From the NCBI RefSeq assembly GCF_032854445.1, contig NC_088296.1, positions 16,049,485 to 16,113,484 of the forward strand: a DNA stretch of 64,000 nucleotides, in the 5' to 3' direction. Positions 42,545 to 54,743 of this stretch are shown piece after piece. The stretch comes from Liolophura sinensis. Lineage: Eukaryota > Mollusca > Polyplacophora > Chitonida > Chitonidae. Each line of letters begins with the position of its first letter. Position 1 is the first letter of the stretch. A model generated the notes under the pieces. That model was not told the origin of the DNA. It ran no database searches and was given only the letters and a program-made list of their open reading frames with translations. The translations under genes were made by a program, and so were the position numbers.

Positions 42545-42700
42545 ACAGGGGCCTCCGTGGCCATGGTTGTTAACGTGTCAGCGTGGCACAATGAACCAGG
42601 AGCCTCTCAACAATGCCGGACGCCGTAAGTGTAAGTCCAGCTCATACTGGCTTCCTCTCCGTCGCGCGTGGGACGGTCTGTCAGCAACCTGCTGAATCGT
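42545..42700 (+). mobile_element. SINE-A, 5' half
   Basis: GGGGCCTCCGTGGCCATGG, CCAGGAGCCTCTCAACAATG, GGACGGTCTGTCAGCAACC. The inverted duplication ends inside it. Confidence 0.85.
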
Positions 42701-42779
42701 GCATCAGCATGCATGTGATGCATTTGCAGAACAGGTTAAAATAAAGCATATGACCCTTCATGCTTTCCCTACAACATTG

Positions 42780-42843
42780 CAACCGATGGCACAGTTGGTA
42801 GAACGTCCGCTTCGGGGGCGGTAGATCCAGGGTCAGCCATCTT
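42780..42843 (+). mobile_element. SINE-B head fragment
   Basis: GATGGCACAGTTGGTAGAAC, GTCCGCTTCGGGGGCGG, TAGATCCAGGGTCAGCC. Confidence 0.75.
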
Positions 42844-42862
42844 TGAGGCAAATAACAGATAC

Positions 42863-42864
<2 letters not shown>

Positions 42865-42950
<86 letters not shown>
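42865..42950. repeat. (TA)n microsatellite
   Basis: About 43 uninterrupted TA units. Confidence 0.97.
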
Positions 42951-42954
<4 letters not shown>

Positions 42955-43809
42955 CGATGGCCTTCAGTTTCTTCTATGGATACTTACATCTGACCATCGT
43001 CATATAGGGTAAGGGAAATCTGATAAAATACCTTCCAGTGTGCAATATAGTTTTCTCCATGCATATACCTGACTGACGCTTTAGAAGTGAAATATACATT
43101 GTACTTTAGCGCCACGAAAAAGATATCAATCAAACGGATAAATATGAGTAAAATATTAATTGTCGAGTTTTGTTTAATAGGACTATAATGCCAAACTAAT
43201 GCAGTTCAATTTATTTTTTACAAGAGAATATGTATATACAGGGCCCATCCATACATGTATGCTGTCGTTATTCAATAAGTCATCAGTTATGAGTGATGCG
43301 ATATATTCGATTTCAACGTCATAATTAATCATATTTCTTTTGTGATCTCCGCTTATGAAGCAACTGGCCAACCAACCAGTCAAAGAGCTGATCAACCAGC
43401 CAACTAGCCTATGGAACAATTGACATACACTCGCAACATAAATAAAATACGCAAGCTTGTTCCGCTCTCAGGAAAGCGGATAGCACATTGACCTATCAGA
43501 TCGCTTGGAATCCAAATTTCCCTCCTTCCGCTGTGACTTTAAGTAAACGCTTTTGTCAGGTACCTGGAGAAAGTCGGTAAATGGTTTTGTTCCGGTGTTC
43601 TGGTTTCGTCCACATATAAATCTGGTCACAGTCATAGAAGTGAAAAATTTGAACACGGCGTCAAATAACAATCGGACAAATAGATGTTATATATATCAGT
43701 CATGTTAACTTTAGTCTGTGGGTTTAACCTAAATAAACAGTTGGGCTTGAAATTTAGTCAAATAAAAAAAAATCTGTATAAGACAAAAAAAAAGGAAAAA
43801 CTGTATAAG

Positions 43810-43812
<3 letters not shown>

Positions 43813-43876
<64 letters not shown>
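43813..43876. repeat. (TA)n microsatellite
   Basis: About 32 TA units, preceded by repeats of CTGTATAAGACAAA. Confidence 0.97.
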
Positions 43877-43877
<1 letters not shown>

Positions 43878-44639
43878 TGGTTATATAACGTAATTTTAGT
43901 TTCGCTGTAGGCTAAATAATTTTATCTTGATACTTTAATTACTTCTTCATGTTGTTATAGCATGTTTTATAATCGCGACCAAGGCCTCTGACAAGCAGTC
44001 CTAGATACATTATAATCAGGTGAATCAACGGTTGTCTGACTACCAGTTTACCGCTACTTTGCGAGGAAATAGATTCATACGCCATTTTCCTTACCGTACA
44101 CCGAAGACCTCCGTTATACCGTTTAAACTACTAGAGCTACAGAGTAGTTCGTGTGTTACAAATAAGACGTTAAAATGGCGAAAAATGTTTAAAATTTAAG
44201 CAGAACAAACAAGACTTAGTATCACTGCTGTGAATCCTTTGGGCTTAGTTGTTTGTGCTCCAATTAGTAGTATCATAAAATCTCTTCTAATTTTACGGAC
44301 CGGTATGTGCTCGCTTTGAACTGCAGTGTCGGAGTCGTGTACTTATTTTTCCGATGCTGTTTTTTTTCTCGTTTTTTTTTTTTAAAAACTTTTATTTACA
44401 TCCATTTTAATAGTAATATTTAAAGTCCTTCGGTCTATCTATCGTGTGGGATCAATGGTGGTGTGAATTCGTGATGATCCACTAAGTAGATTTATTTTCT
44501 TCTTGCCATTTCTCCGAAGGCACGTGTATGTAGAATTAGGTAAGCACATGTGAACTTAACCTTGACCTCTTTATATGTCAAAATGCAATAAACATTTGTC
44601 ACTGAAGATTATAATAATTCCTTGAAGCACTATGTATAT
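43877..44639. other. Intergenic, nothing recognised
   Basis: No exons or repeats are seen. Confidence 0.45.
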
Positions 44640-44938
44640 ATTTATTTATTTGATTGATGTCTTACGCCGTACTATCTAAAAACTACTTTGTACTAGTGGT
44701 ACACATTGTTGTGGTAGAAATGCACATCTACATTATTTTGTGTACCGGCAGTACACAAACAGTGTAATTCATGTAACACTTCCACAGTAACTTGTGTATA
44801 TATGTGTGTACCACTGATACACATGTCACTGTGTATGTGAAAATTTGTACACAATCGTTTTTATAGAGTACTCAAGACTGTTTCACTTATACGACGGCGG
44901 CCATCATTATGGTGGGAGGAAACCTGGCAGAGCATAAT
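44640..44938 (-). mobile_element. SINE-A split by a nested insertion
   Basis: 44640-44672 (TTTATTTGATTGATG...CGCCGTACT) continues at 44867-44938 (AGTACTCAAGACTGTTTC, CGGCGGCCATCATTATGG). Confidence 0.85.
44673..44866. mobile_element. MITE-3 nested in SINE-A
   Basis: It is about 194 bp, flanked by GTACT direct repeats. Ends TCTAAAAACTACTTTGTAC and, inverted, GTGTACAAT-CGTTTTTATAG. Inside are repeated GTGTACCACTG / GGTACACA motifs. It is not seen elsewhere in the window. Confidence 0.75.
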
Positions 44939-45205
44939 GATTTCCTGAAGGACTAAACAATCTTGTCGTCTATTGTCAGTGGGTGATTGTCTCACGCGAA
45001 GCCAAAATAATAACAACCTGATGACCCAAGCTACAGGTAGCAATTTTGACTTTTGATCGCTTTTTGAAATGTTAAATAATTGCCTTAATACAATGACTAC
45101 ATGATACATAGCCAGCCAGATACTGTCCATTCAGCAGTAACGTATTACGCTCCCCAAGCTGTGACGATCTAACTTTTGAAATAATTGGCAAAAGTTTGCA
45201 AGTAA

Positions 45206-45480
45206 TGGGTAAGTAAGTGCTTGGGGTTCAACGTCGTACTTAACAATTTTTCAATCATATGACGACGAAGGAGTCCTTAGAGTGTATGTAATGTGCCTCC
45301 TTGCTGCAGGACGGATTTCACTGAGGCGCCTTACAGAAGGCAAGTAAGCCGCCTCGCCCGAGCCATTATACTGATACGGGTCAATCAGTTGTTGCACCAG
45401 CCCCTTCATGAACGCCAAGCGAGGAAGCTACAACTTCCTCTTTCAAAGTCTTAGGCGTTACCCCATGGACCCCCTGCATG
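45206..45480 (-). mobile_element. SINE-B, 5' end decayed
   Basis: GTAAGTGCTTGGGGTTCAAC, GTGCCTCCTTGCTGCAGGAC, TCATGAACGCCAAGCGAGG and GTCTTAGGCGTTACCCC. Confidence 0.88.
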
Positions 45481-45764
45481 GATCTACAGCCCCGAAGCGG
45501 ACTTTCTACCAGCTGAGGTATGGGAGCTGGCAGTTTGCAAGGAAATGTACATACCCACGAACGATGCATACTTTAGTATGCATGTGTCTTGTACATCTCT
45601 AAGTGCTTCACCACAGTGAAGCGTTACTAATTATCTACTAATACAGTTAGACTGGAGGAACCTGGAGTGTCAGTGATAACCATCGACCTTTGGCAATTTA
45701 CTGACAGTCTGCCCACGTATGGCGCATATATCTACCTGCCAGATTAATGGAAGACTTCAACAAA

Positions 45765-45995
45765 CGTTACGCTACACAAATGGCCACATGAAGGTTAGAC
45801 TATACGCAAATGGTCACACGATGAGTTAGACTACGCAAATGGTTACACGAAGGTTAGACTACACAAATGGTCACACGAAGGTTAGACTACACAAATGGTC
45901 ACACGAAGGTTAGACTATACGCAAATGGTCACACGAAGATTAGACTATACGCAAATGGTCACACGAAGGTTAGACTATACGCAAATGGTCACACG
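45765..45995. repeat. ~28-bp minisatellite
   Basis: About eight units of AAATGGTCACACGAAGGTTA + GACTATACGC. Confidence 0.92.
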
Positions 45996-46675
45996 TTATC
46001 ACCCGGCCCCCACACTGTGCTTAAAACATTCTCTTCCCAAGACCGGTTTTGAACCCACTCTTCACGTGTCTTAGGGGTTAAAACGCAAGCACACAGACCA
46101 CGGCCCCTCCCTGCAGTAATTAAAGAAAATCAATAACATGACGTATAGACCGAAAGGCAAGTAGCGCTTATAAACGGAACAAAATACTTATACTAAATAT
46201 ACAATACAAATTCAAATCTATAGAAAGGAATGGCCTTTTCACAATAAAGACGCATATATGCTACATATGTTGCTACAAATGCTTTCAAGTTTAAACTAAA
46301 CATGTTTTACACGTAAGACATGTAGAATTTCGCCTCGATAAGGCTGCAGTGTGCTACCAAAATTGATTTCTTCTAACTTTTCTAACAATTTCTAAAGTAT
46401 ATTTTTTAACATCGTTTGCAACTTAAACCGTTGTTAAGTTGTAATCAGTGTTATAAATATATAATATTAATTAATATCATGTTATTAATTAATTATTTTT
46501 TTGTATGGCTGTATCTAGTCACATGCACATAGCCATTGAGCAGATGTTTGCGAAAGCTATTACTTGCGACTAAAGGCGCATGATTAGTCCACGGTGGATA
46601 TGGCCGTACTCGGTATGGTGCAGTCGTAGATTAGGGTCTCTTGTGAGGATATTACTTGCAATTAAAAGCTCATAA
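45996..46675. other. Intergenic, nothing recognised
   Basis: A/T-rich. It may include the 3' UTR of the minus-strand gene that follows, but no clear poly(A) signal was found. Confidence 0.4.
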
Positions 46676-47131
46676 TTAGGCCACGATGGATATGGCTGCC
46701 GTGGGTATAATGCAGATTATGATCTCTTGTGAGGCCTTGGCAAAGTTTCTCGCCTGTCCCCTCAGCACTCCACCAACGATTAGGTCCACGAATTTACAGC
46801 CGTTGTTACGTGCCACGCGTACATTGATCAGGACGATTCGGTTGCTTCTGTTGTACTTTCTAGCCACCTCCAAGCTGGCAGTGGTGGAGATGTACTGGGA
46901 CTTGTAGTTCTGTCGGCACACACATCCCACGTGAGACTGAACAGATTGTTTGGCAGAGGGATCCTTCGCCGTGAGTCCCACATCTGGGTCTTCGTCATTT
47001 CGGATAATTCGATACACAGATCTTCCAATTTCTCTTTCACCCTTTCCCCCTTTCTCTCCACCCTTCTTGGGTGGTTTCTTGGCTGGTGGGTTAGGTTTCT
47101 CTTGGGACATGTGTCGAAAGGCGTACGGCAT
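46676..47131 (-). CDS. Predicted ADP-ribosyltransferase-fold protein, 151 aa, intronless
   Basis: ATG at 47129-47131, with an in-frame TAA 27 bases upstream; a second Met at codon 8 is also possible. The first ~35 residues are Lys/Pro/Gly-rich. Then SVYRIIRNDEDPDVGLTAKD supplies the candidate first-strand Arg. SQYISTTASLEVARKY has the S-T-T signature of ART folds, and NFAKASQEIIICIIP supplies an S-Q-E in place of the usual Q/E-x-E. This pattern (R, STS-like, x-x-E followed by an I-P strand) is typical of R-S-E mono-ADP-ribosyltransferases and of a poorly described lophotrochozoan family. Activity and target are unknown. There is no signal peptide. Confidence 0.55.
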   Translation of the reverse strand: MPYAFRHMSQEKPNPPAKKPPKKGGEKGGKGEREIGRSVYRIIRNDEDPDVGLTAKDPSAKQSVQSHVGCVCRQNYKSQYISTTASLEVARKYNRSNRIVLINVRVARNNGCKFVDLIVGGVLRGQARNFAKASQEIIICIIPTAAISIVA

Positions 47132-49268
47132 ACACTGTGACAGCTTTTTCCACAGTTAAAGAGATTTTTGTTTGCGCATTCGGTATCAACCTGTCACCAT
47201 GGACAGGTAAACCAATGTGATCAGGGAGAGGTCAACCAGAGCAGCGACAGCCTTCATTCTACCAATAACACAAGATATTTCACAGATGTACATAGGCGTA
47301 CATAATCCCACTATTTTGTGACTAAACACAATGTATCTTATACTGTCTTTGTAAATCAAGGCTACAAAATCGGAAACATCACCTGTGATCCTGACTATTG
47401 TCGTATAAGTGAAATATTCTTGAGTGAGGCTTTCAACCCCCCAAAATGAACACAGAAAAGAGGACATTCAAAACCACAAACCTGAACGTTAATTTGCGAC
47501 TCTGTAACACCATGTCATATAATAAATTATATTTGAGGAGTCGTCCTTTTTACATAATGTCAGAAAGAGACATAAAACCAGAAAGCAAGGCAGTCATCTG
47601 AATTTTCTGCATGGGTGGGACGAGCATTAAAATAACCTTTTAAACATGAACAAAATACGAGTCATTACAGTATACAATGGCATTTATTTCTTTATTTAAG
47701 TCTCCTAAGTACACACAATTGCCGACAAAGGCTCACTTTGATCGATTAAGGACCGATCGGTGAAGAGGCTATACATATACAGGCGACTGAGCCAGCCCTG
47801 ACCAACATTTGCTTTATTTAAATTTAACAAATGTGAAAAATATATAAGCTCAGACATTTGATTAGCACTGGCTCTCTGCGACTGTCATGTCGGCTCTTCG
47901 CCAAAAAAAATAAATAAATAAAAAATGGTGAGGTGGCAGTTCTCACGATATATAGCTGTACTTCAATTAAAGTGATTGCTCAGAATGTTTTTCGGGTACC
48001 TGGCATTAGGGCGGTCGCATACTCCGGGTATTCCAGTTTCTTCAGTATCCCCAAATAAATGTATTATCTATTTATTTATTTTTTTTATTGTTGCTTAACG
48101 CCACAATCAAGATTTTTTCACCTTGGTGGTCAGTATAACAGGTAGCGGAAACCGGAGTATCCGAGGTTAAATCACCGATCTTTGCCAGGTTTGTGACGAA
48201 TTTTTCCACCTGTGTATGATGAACAGACACGTGAATATTATCTTGGGAGAAGACAAAGTAAATTCCGAGTACAGCGTTAGACATCAAACAAATAAATATA
48301 TAAATAAATCAGTCAATATATACCAAAGACTTACCGTTATTTTCTGGTGATACACACGTTCATATATTTATGTGATGTTGTTACGCGAGTTGGCAACGAC
48401 CAGAACTTCTGCGCCTGATGCCAGTCGAATTTTGGAAGACAGGTACGAGAAAACCTTGTTTTATAGGCCGACATCAATACCGGATTTAACCTGTGCTCTT
48501 TATCTGTTTTATAACCATGCAAAATACCCTGTCACAGGGTATCACAAAAAAAAAGAATTAAAACAATGACACATTCATTGACACGACGAGACACTTCGTC
48601 AATTTTTAAAAATTTCTATTTCTGCGAAATTGTTAAGGTAAACATGATCCTAAAGCCATAAACCGATTGTTTGTCTGTGAGAGGTTTTATGGGTGTTTGA
48701 TTGATGTACTTAAAACAGTCACGCGTTACAAATTTAAACTGCGTATTCACCACAATGAATGAAGTGTCAGACACCCCGAAAACTCAGGTTCAAGCCCGGG
48801 TACCGTCATACCTATAGGAATTTTGGTACTTCTCCGGGTTGGCGCTAAGCCAAAAAGCATGAATACGTTTTAGCCATAGATAATGTCAGAATATAAAGCT
48901 TCACATGGTTGTCCAGTGAAGTAGCAGGATATGCATGGATACTGCATGCGACGATAGTGCATGATAGGCAAAGATGTGATTTAGGAGGCATGGGAAGAGC
49001 TACACATATATGCTAGTATGTATTAAATTCGTTTTAGATGGCAAATTATTCATATTATTCGTACATTAATCCACACTAGTGTCACATTAATCTTCCAAGT
49101 TTTTGTTGGACTTGAAATCTTAGGTAGGCCTAATATCTGGTGCACCTTACATTTAGGTTTAGTGTAATCTAAATAGTTCAAAATTAATCTGTGTTAATAA
49201 AATCAAATAGGCAATGGTGTGTATTTCTTTGACGCTTCTGTTAACAATAAAATGCAATATGTCAAAGT
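47132..49268. other. Intergenic; SINE-tail remnants only
   Basis: Remnants of SINE tails lie near 47400-47440 and 48063-48300 (TTTATTTATTTTTTTTATTG... and its partner tail). No gene was recognised. Confidence 0.45.
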
Positions 49269-49384
49269 TTCCATGCAACAGCTGTAATTTTCATGTAATT
49301 TCCATGCAACGGCTGTGATTTCCATGTAATTTCCATGCAACAGCTGTAATTTCCATGTAATTTCCATGCAACAGCTATAATTTT
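49269..49384. repeat. 31-bp tandem repeat
   Basis: Nearly four units of TCCATGCAACAGCTGTAATT + TCCATGTAATT. Confidence 0.92.
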
Positions 49385-49880
49385 AGTACTCGGAATTTTG
49401 CTCTTTTGCTTTGGCATTATCGTGTTACATATTCATTTCAACGTGGTTGTCTTGTGGAACATTATGTACAGATAATATGACCCGTTCGCCATTGTTGTCT
49501 GGAGTTAAAATCTATATTTACAAGTATGAAATTGCTTAGAAACAATAAAACCGCCACAATTTGAGAAATCTGTATCTATATAATTTTAGTCTACTGCATT
49601 TTTATTTTAAATTTCATTAGTCCAGCAAAAATTATTTACACTCATTTATTTATTTATATTTAAAATTATGAAGGTAATGCACTAAAATTTTGGATTTCAA
49701 TTCCACATGTTGAAAACTATCATAAATCATTCATTGCTTATATTTTTGTTTCTGACAGGAGTTAAATATATTGTTGTCAGGGATGTTTAGTTAAAACAAA
49801 CATCTCCCTTCTTACCTGAAAAGGCATATGCTCTCTGTGCTGGATAGTTTGTCTTATTTGAGCGTACATAGTTTACATAG

Positions 49881-52487
49881 ATGTACGAGTTCTTTGTCCT
49901 GTTTGGCCAACAACGCAAGTTGATATCTGTTCATGCCAAGAACGAGCTACCGCTAGCTATAAAAGAAAAATTTGGGATATCCGATGGCACCTTCATCCTG
50001 CAAAGTTTCAACTCCACCTATAATGAATAGGTTGATCTGGAGTCCTGTGAAGATCTTCCAGATGTTGGGAAAGTCAATGTTGCTCTTCTTCATCGTGAAA
50101 GTCAAAAGTTAGATGGAGAACCATGTACATCAGCAAATGGCGACAAGTTAGCTGGAGAACCAAGTACATCAGCCAATGGCGACAAGTTAGCTGGAGAACC
50201 AAGTACATCAACAAATGGCGACAAGTTAGCTGGAGAACCAAGTACATCAGCAAATGGCGACAAGTTAGCTGGAGAACCAAGTACATCAGCAAATGGCGAC
50301 AAGTTAGCTGGAGAACCAAGTACATCAACAAATGGCGACAAGTTAGCTGGAGAACCATGTACATCAGCAAATGGCGACAAGTTAGCTGGAGAACCAAGTA
50401 CATCAACAAATGGCGACAAGTTAGCTGGAGAACCAAGTACATCAACAAATGGCGACAAGTTAGCTGGAGAACCAAGTACATCAACAAATGGCGACAAGTT
50501 AGCTGGAGATCCAAGTTCATCAGCAAATGGCGACAAGTTAGCTGGAGAACCAAGTCCATCAACAAATGGCGACACTCACAATATCAGTGAGATGGAAAAT
50601 GTCTCTATGGAAGCAAGGTCTCCCATATATGTGTCCAATAGGCCGAGGGCATGGAGACAATTTCTGTTGCCAGTTAGCAAGTTTGGGAATAGATTGTCAG
50701 CTGCTCTTCAGAAAAAGGAACCTCTTGACAAGACCTATGCCAGTGCACCGATGGGTAATTTGTATGAAGAAATACACCATATGAGTATTTATACAGTTCT
50801 TCATTTTAAAAATTTGTTAGGAAAAAGACTTTGCTCACAATTATAATATTAAAATGTTCGAGGTTTCTGTTTACCCGCTGGACAGATGGTAAAAGGCTTA
50901 TAAATCTGCTGATTCCATGGGTCGTCCAGGTAAGCTTCCAGATTCCAAGGACCAGCAAAGGTGCAATAACGCCATCTGAGACCACATGCCTAGCTGTCAT
51001 TGTGGCCAGTAGTGTCCTGCACAGACCTTATGTATAAATGGGTACCTTATGTGACCTAAATACCTCCAGATCAAGGAGTATGTAGCGAGATGTCAGCAGA
51101 ACTGGCACTCCAGATGTTCCCACTGTTACAGCTAAATTTGCGATTTATTTGACTGCATATACAATAAATAAGTGTATATATGAAAATCTGAGTTTTTGTT
51201 TTTATTCTTTCAGTTTTCCTTCTCCTTCCCAGTATGTGGATGTCATTGAGGCTTTACCAATGCCATATCCCCACTTAAGAACTGTAAAAATCGAGGATTT
51301 TACTCTTGAAGGAGACCCTGCTTTGGTGAGTTAATTTGATAAATTTTTTTGTTGGCATTCCAAGAGATATAAAATGGTTTTACTTCAGCTGGCATTCTTG
51401 AAATTGGACAGGGGATTTGTGGATTCCTTGGCTTTCAATGCTTGTTACCAAAAACAGCCATACTCGTATGGACATCTGTACAATTGAATGTTAATTCAAG
51501 ACCACTGGTCTTCCTCCAGTAGTGTGTACCTATATGTACATCACAGCTAAGGCCTGATTTTTTCAAAACCTTACAGGAACGAAACACGATTTTTGGGAAA
51601 CTAAGCCTATGGTCGCTCGATCTTGCGTAACCTGACGTTCACGTGTCCGCTTACAGCAGAGACATGCGTCTCAACTGATAGTTTGCGATGTTGCTGTTGT
51701 TGTTGGCTTGTGTGATTTGTGTGCATTTTTCAGACATTTCTACATGTACATCTGCATATTTTCGAGTTATTCCAGAGGTGGCTCTCACGAAAAGAGGTCC
51801 AAAGGTACATGCAGACAGTGATGAGACTACATGTAGATCCTCAAAGCCAAAACACTGGGGTGTAAAAAAACTTCCCTGACCAACATCTAACTGAAGACAA
51901 CGAGTCAATCACTAGAGCCAAACAGTGGTTACAATGTGAAGCTATGAATAGACGACGGGATTTGTCAGGTATTCATGGAACTGACATTTCCAGATCGAAG
52001 GAAAGCGATCATTACAGATCAGACCTCAATCCATGAAATCAGAGAAAGCTGTCCCTGTCTGTTTACAGAAGATGAGGTGAGATGTTATTGCATGGATAAT
52101 AAAAAATAGTGTCTTCATGTACTGAAACTTGTATGCTGGCCGCACTGTTTCCTGTTCTATTATTCGTATTTACATAAATTCACCAGTTCCTTACTTCACC
52201 ACATCACGTGGTTATTTGTATTGTTCTTGTAAGTCACTGTGTCATATTAAAAAGGAAAGGACATTAGGACAATAAATGAAACTGAATAAAAACGTTTTCT
52301 TTTTACAGAAAATTGAAAGGATAATTAATGAAGAAAACTTAATTAATATTTCTTGCAGTTATTGAAAGAATTCCAGAGGCTAACAGAAACTGACCTGATA
52401 AACAGTTCGTGGCCAGATTGCATACTTACGGCAAAAGGATATTGGATGCGACCCAGTGAACAAATTCTGAGAAAGAGAAGATCCTAA
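49881..52487 (+). pseudogene. SAMD3-like family gene copy, decayed
   Basis: ATG at 49881 begins MYEFFVLFGQQRKLISVHAK, an N-terminal ubiquitin/PB1-like segment of a family found in fish and invertebrates and often annotated as sterile alpha motif domain protein 3-like. At codon 50 (50028-50030) a TAG stands where the family has Trp before VDLE. The frame then stays open to 50846 through a 13-residue repeat, SPIYVSNRPRAWRQFLLP and KFGNRLSAALQKKEPLDK. Later exon pieces are 51231-51326 (YVDVIEALPMPYPHLRTVKI), about 51772-52076 (KHWGVKNFLPDQHLTEDN, then in another frame LTFPDRRKAIITD and CLFTEDE) and 52359-52487 (LLKEFQRLTETDLIN). One nonsense and at least two frame changes argue for a pseudogene. 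Confidence 0.6.
50105..50575 (+). repeat. 39-bp minisatellite inside the SAMD3-like copy
   Basis: Eleven full units plus part of a twelfth. In the gene frame each encodes STSANGDKLAGEP. Length is a multiple of three, so the other frames, on both strands, are also open, which yields spurious ORFs. Confidence 0.95.
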
Positions 52488-52587
52488 ATGCTATCCTAAA
52501 TACTTCTCTTGCTTGTCAGCGACAAAATCACTGGTTTAAATATGTTTTTTTTTGTGCTGGCCCAACCAGTATAGTAAAGAAGAGACG

Positions 52588-52665
52588 AGTGAGTGAGTGC
52601 TTGGGGTTTAACGTCGTGCTCAACAATTTTTCAGTCATATGACGACGAAGGAATCCGTAGGGTGT
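52588..52665 (-). mobile_element. SINE-B tail fragment
   Basis: GAGTGAGTGCTTGGGGTTTA, CAATTTTTCAGTCATATGAC. Confidence 0.85.
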
Positions 52666-53732
52666 AAAAATGCTTTGTTGGACATTACCCAGCATATAGC
52701 ACAAAAGTGGTGTAGGTCGGTATGAAAATCTTTTTTCCTTATTCTGGCTAATAAAAAAGAGAGGGATTTTAAAGAATTTGACTTTGAGAGAAAAATAAGA
52801 AGCTCCACCAAAAGCCCAATAAAACTTTTAGTGTCAGGTACCTGGCATAAGTAGATGGTTTACACTAGTTTCCGTAAGTGAAAAACACTTCAAGCAAGGC
52901 ATTAAACACCAATCAATGAATCAATCATAAATAATCAAGCAATCAGTACTTAAATATGTTTCAAGATTTAGAGTATAAATCTGTTGGTCAGACATAACAA
53001 ATCAATGTTCAAACATTGGGGATATATATCTGTCAATGAACAGGGGAAAAAATCATTCAAGACAAAGTGAATGGAGTATATTTCAGTTGGTTCAGTTTAT
53101 CTTCAATGACTACATACATGTATCTGTTTTCTACATAGTGTCTTGACTTCAGCACTTTTCAATTTCATTTTCTTGTTTTTATAACAGGGCTGGTTGATTA
53201 AGGCTTTCTGCTTGTCTTGCCAAGTGTCTTGAAGGTGTGCCTGCCAGGTATCCTGTGTGAGGAAAGATCCGTAAATTTACATTTTACAACTATTTTTTTA
53301 ATGTGTTGGTGAGAATTGCCCGAGGCCTATTATAGAGGCATGAAAAAAGGTGGAGAATTTTCCGAAAATAGTTCACCCATGTACTCAGTGTCAGTGCGTT
53401 TAAGTAAATAGACCATGTGTTTATGGTCAAATATTAGCTTCCTTTCTTGATGTGTTATTCATTGTTTCATCGTTGACGTTACCACAGCAGGCTACGTGTA
53501 CATAATTTAAATTGACTGCTAAAGCCTTACGAAAACTGTAGTTTAAAGCTTACGCCCCAAAAAGAAAGCTGAGAAGCTTTTTTTGTATTTTTATATAATA
53601 GGCCATATTATATACTAGGAATTAAGAATAAAAATCGAATGTGTCGTGTATCGACTGAATTGTAACTGGCTTGTGTTCAAGGAGCGCAATGCACCCAATA
53701 GGGCAATAATCTATATTTAAGATGTCACTCTA

Positions 53733-53735
<3 letters not shown>
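52666..53735. other. Intergenic, nothing recognised
   Basis: No exon-like sequence. A SINE-tail remnant with AAGTGAAAAACACTTCAAGC is near 52875. Confidence 0.45.
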
Positions 53736-54105
<370 letters not shown>

Positions 54106-54269
54106 AAAAAAAGCAAAGACTGGTTTAACCTCTACGCCTACGCTGTAATACTTTTGTTCTATATCTCTTTCTTGAGCACAGTTGCACAGGAACATTGAGT
54201 ATTACAAACCGAAAGAGTACAGCACATACAATGACTTATTTTAGTATACTATGTTAACATCCCTGATGT

Positions 54270-54490
54270 TTATTTGAATGATTTTATATCGTACTCAATA
54301 TTATTTCTCTTATACAACGATAACAAAGTTTATGGGCGGATGAAGCAAGAGTGCCGGGGTGTAAGTCAACGCCATTTTGCAGGTATCTGACAAATTGACC
54401 TCCAGTCATGACTCTGATAATGAGCTGACGACAGCTGGACTCGAACCTCTGATGTCTTTGGTCCTCGATAGCCCATGTTAAAACTCAAAG
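54270..54490 (-). mobile_element. SINE (copy of 21470-21690)
   Basis: TTTATTTGAATGATTTTATATCG to ACTCGAACCTCTGATG. Confidence 0.5.
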
Positions 54491-54631
54491 TCTCTGGGAA
54501 ACAAATCAAGCGTCTATTACATCTTTAATGTAATTTTTAGATGTAGCACAACTACCAACCAAACTAAAGGTTTTATGCGGTCCCGAAACATTTTCAGAGT
54601 GAATAATAATACACGCAATGTTCGTCCGCAG

Positions 54632-54743
54632 GTTTAAAGCTCCTGAGAGTCCATCACTGACGTCATTACACCTCTGACGTCATTAACTAGCATCGTTTTG
54701 ATAGGCATTCTGCTTTGGAAGCCGTGTGTTTTCTCAGAAACGG
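54632..54743 (+). pseudogene. Broken copy of hydrophobic exon 2
   Basis: It is 112 bases instead of 111: one base is gained in GAGAGTCCATC (unit 1: GAGAATCATC). The frame then meets TGA within three codons. The donor is changed from GTAAGA to GTAGAG. Confidence 0.85.

Larger units (their letters stand above)
40745..42700 (+). repeat. Inverted duplication, arm A
   Basis: It is the reverse complement of 62265-64000, with a SINE in arm A only. It covers the last codons and 3' UTR of the TSP1-VWA gene, MITE-1 and two SINE-A copies. Confidence 0.93.

Noticed and set aside
45381-45602. ORFs in SINE-B near 45.4 kb
   Set aside because: They are translations of SINE sequence, as are those at 9.3, 26.0, 36.7 and 55.8 kb.
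50074-50590. Long repetitive ORFs on both strands (up to 163 codons)
   Set aside because: They arise because the 39-bp unit is a multiple of three, which leaves several frames open. Only the STSANGDKLAGEP frame continues into family-like sequence on both sides.
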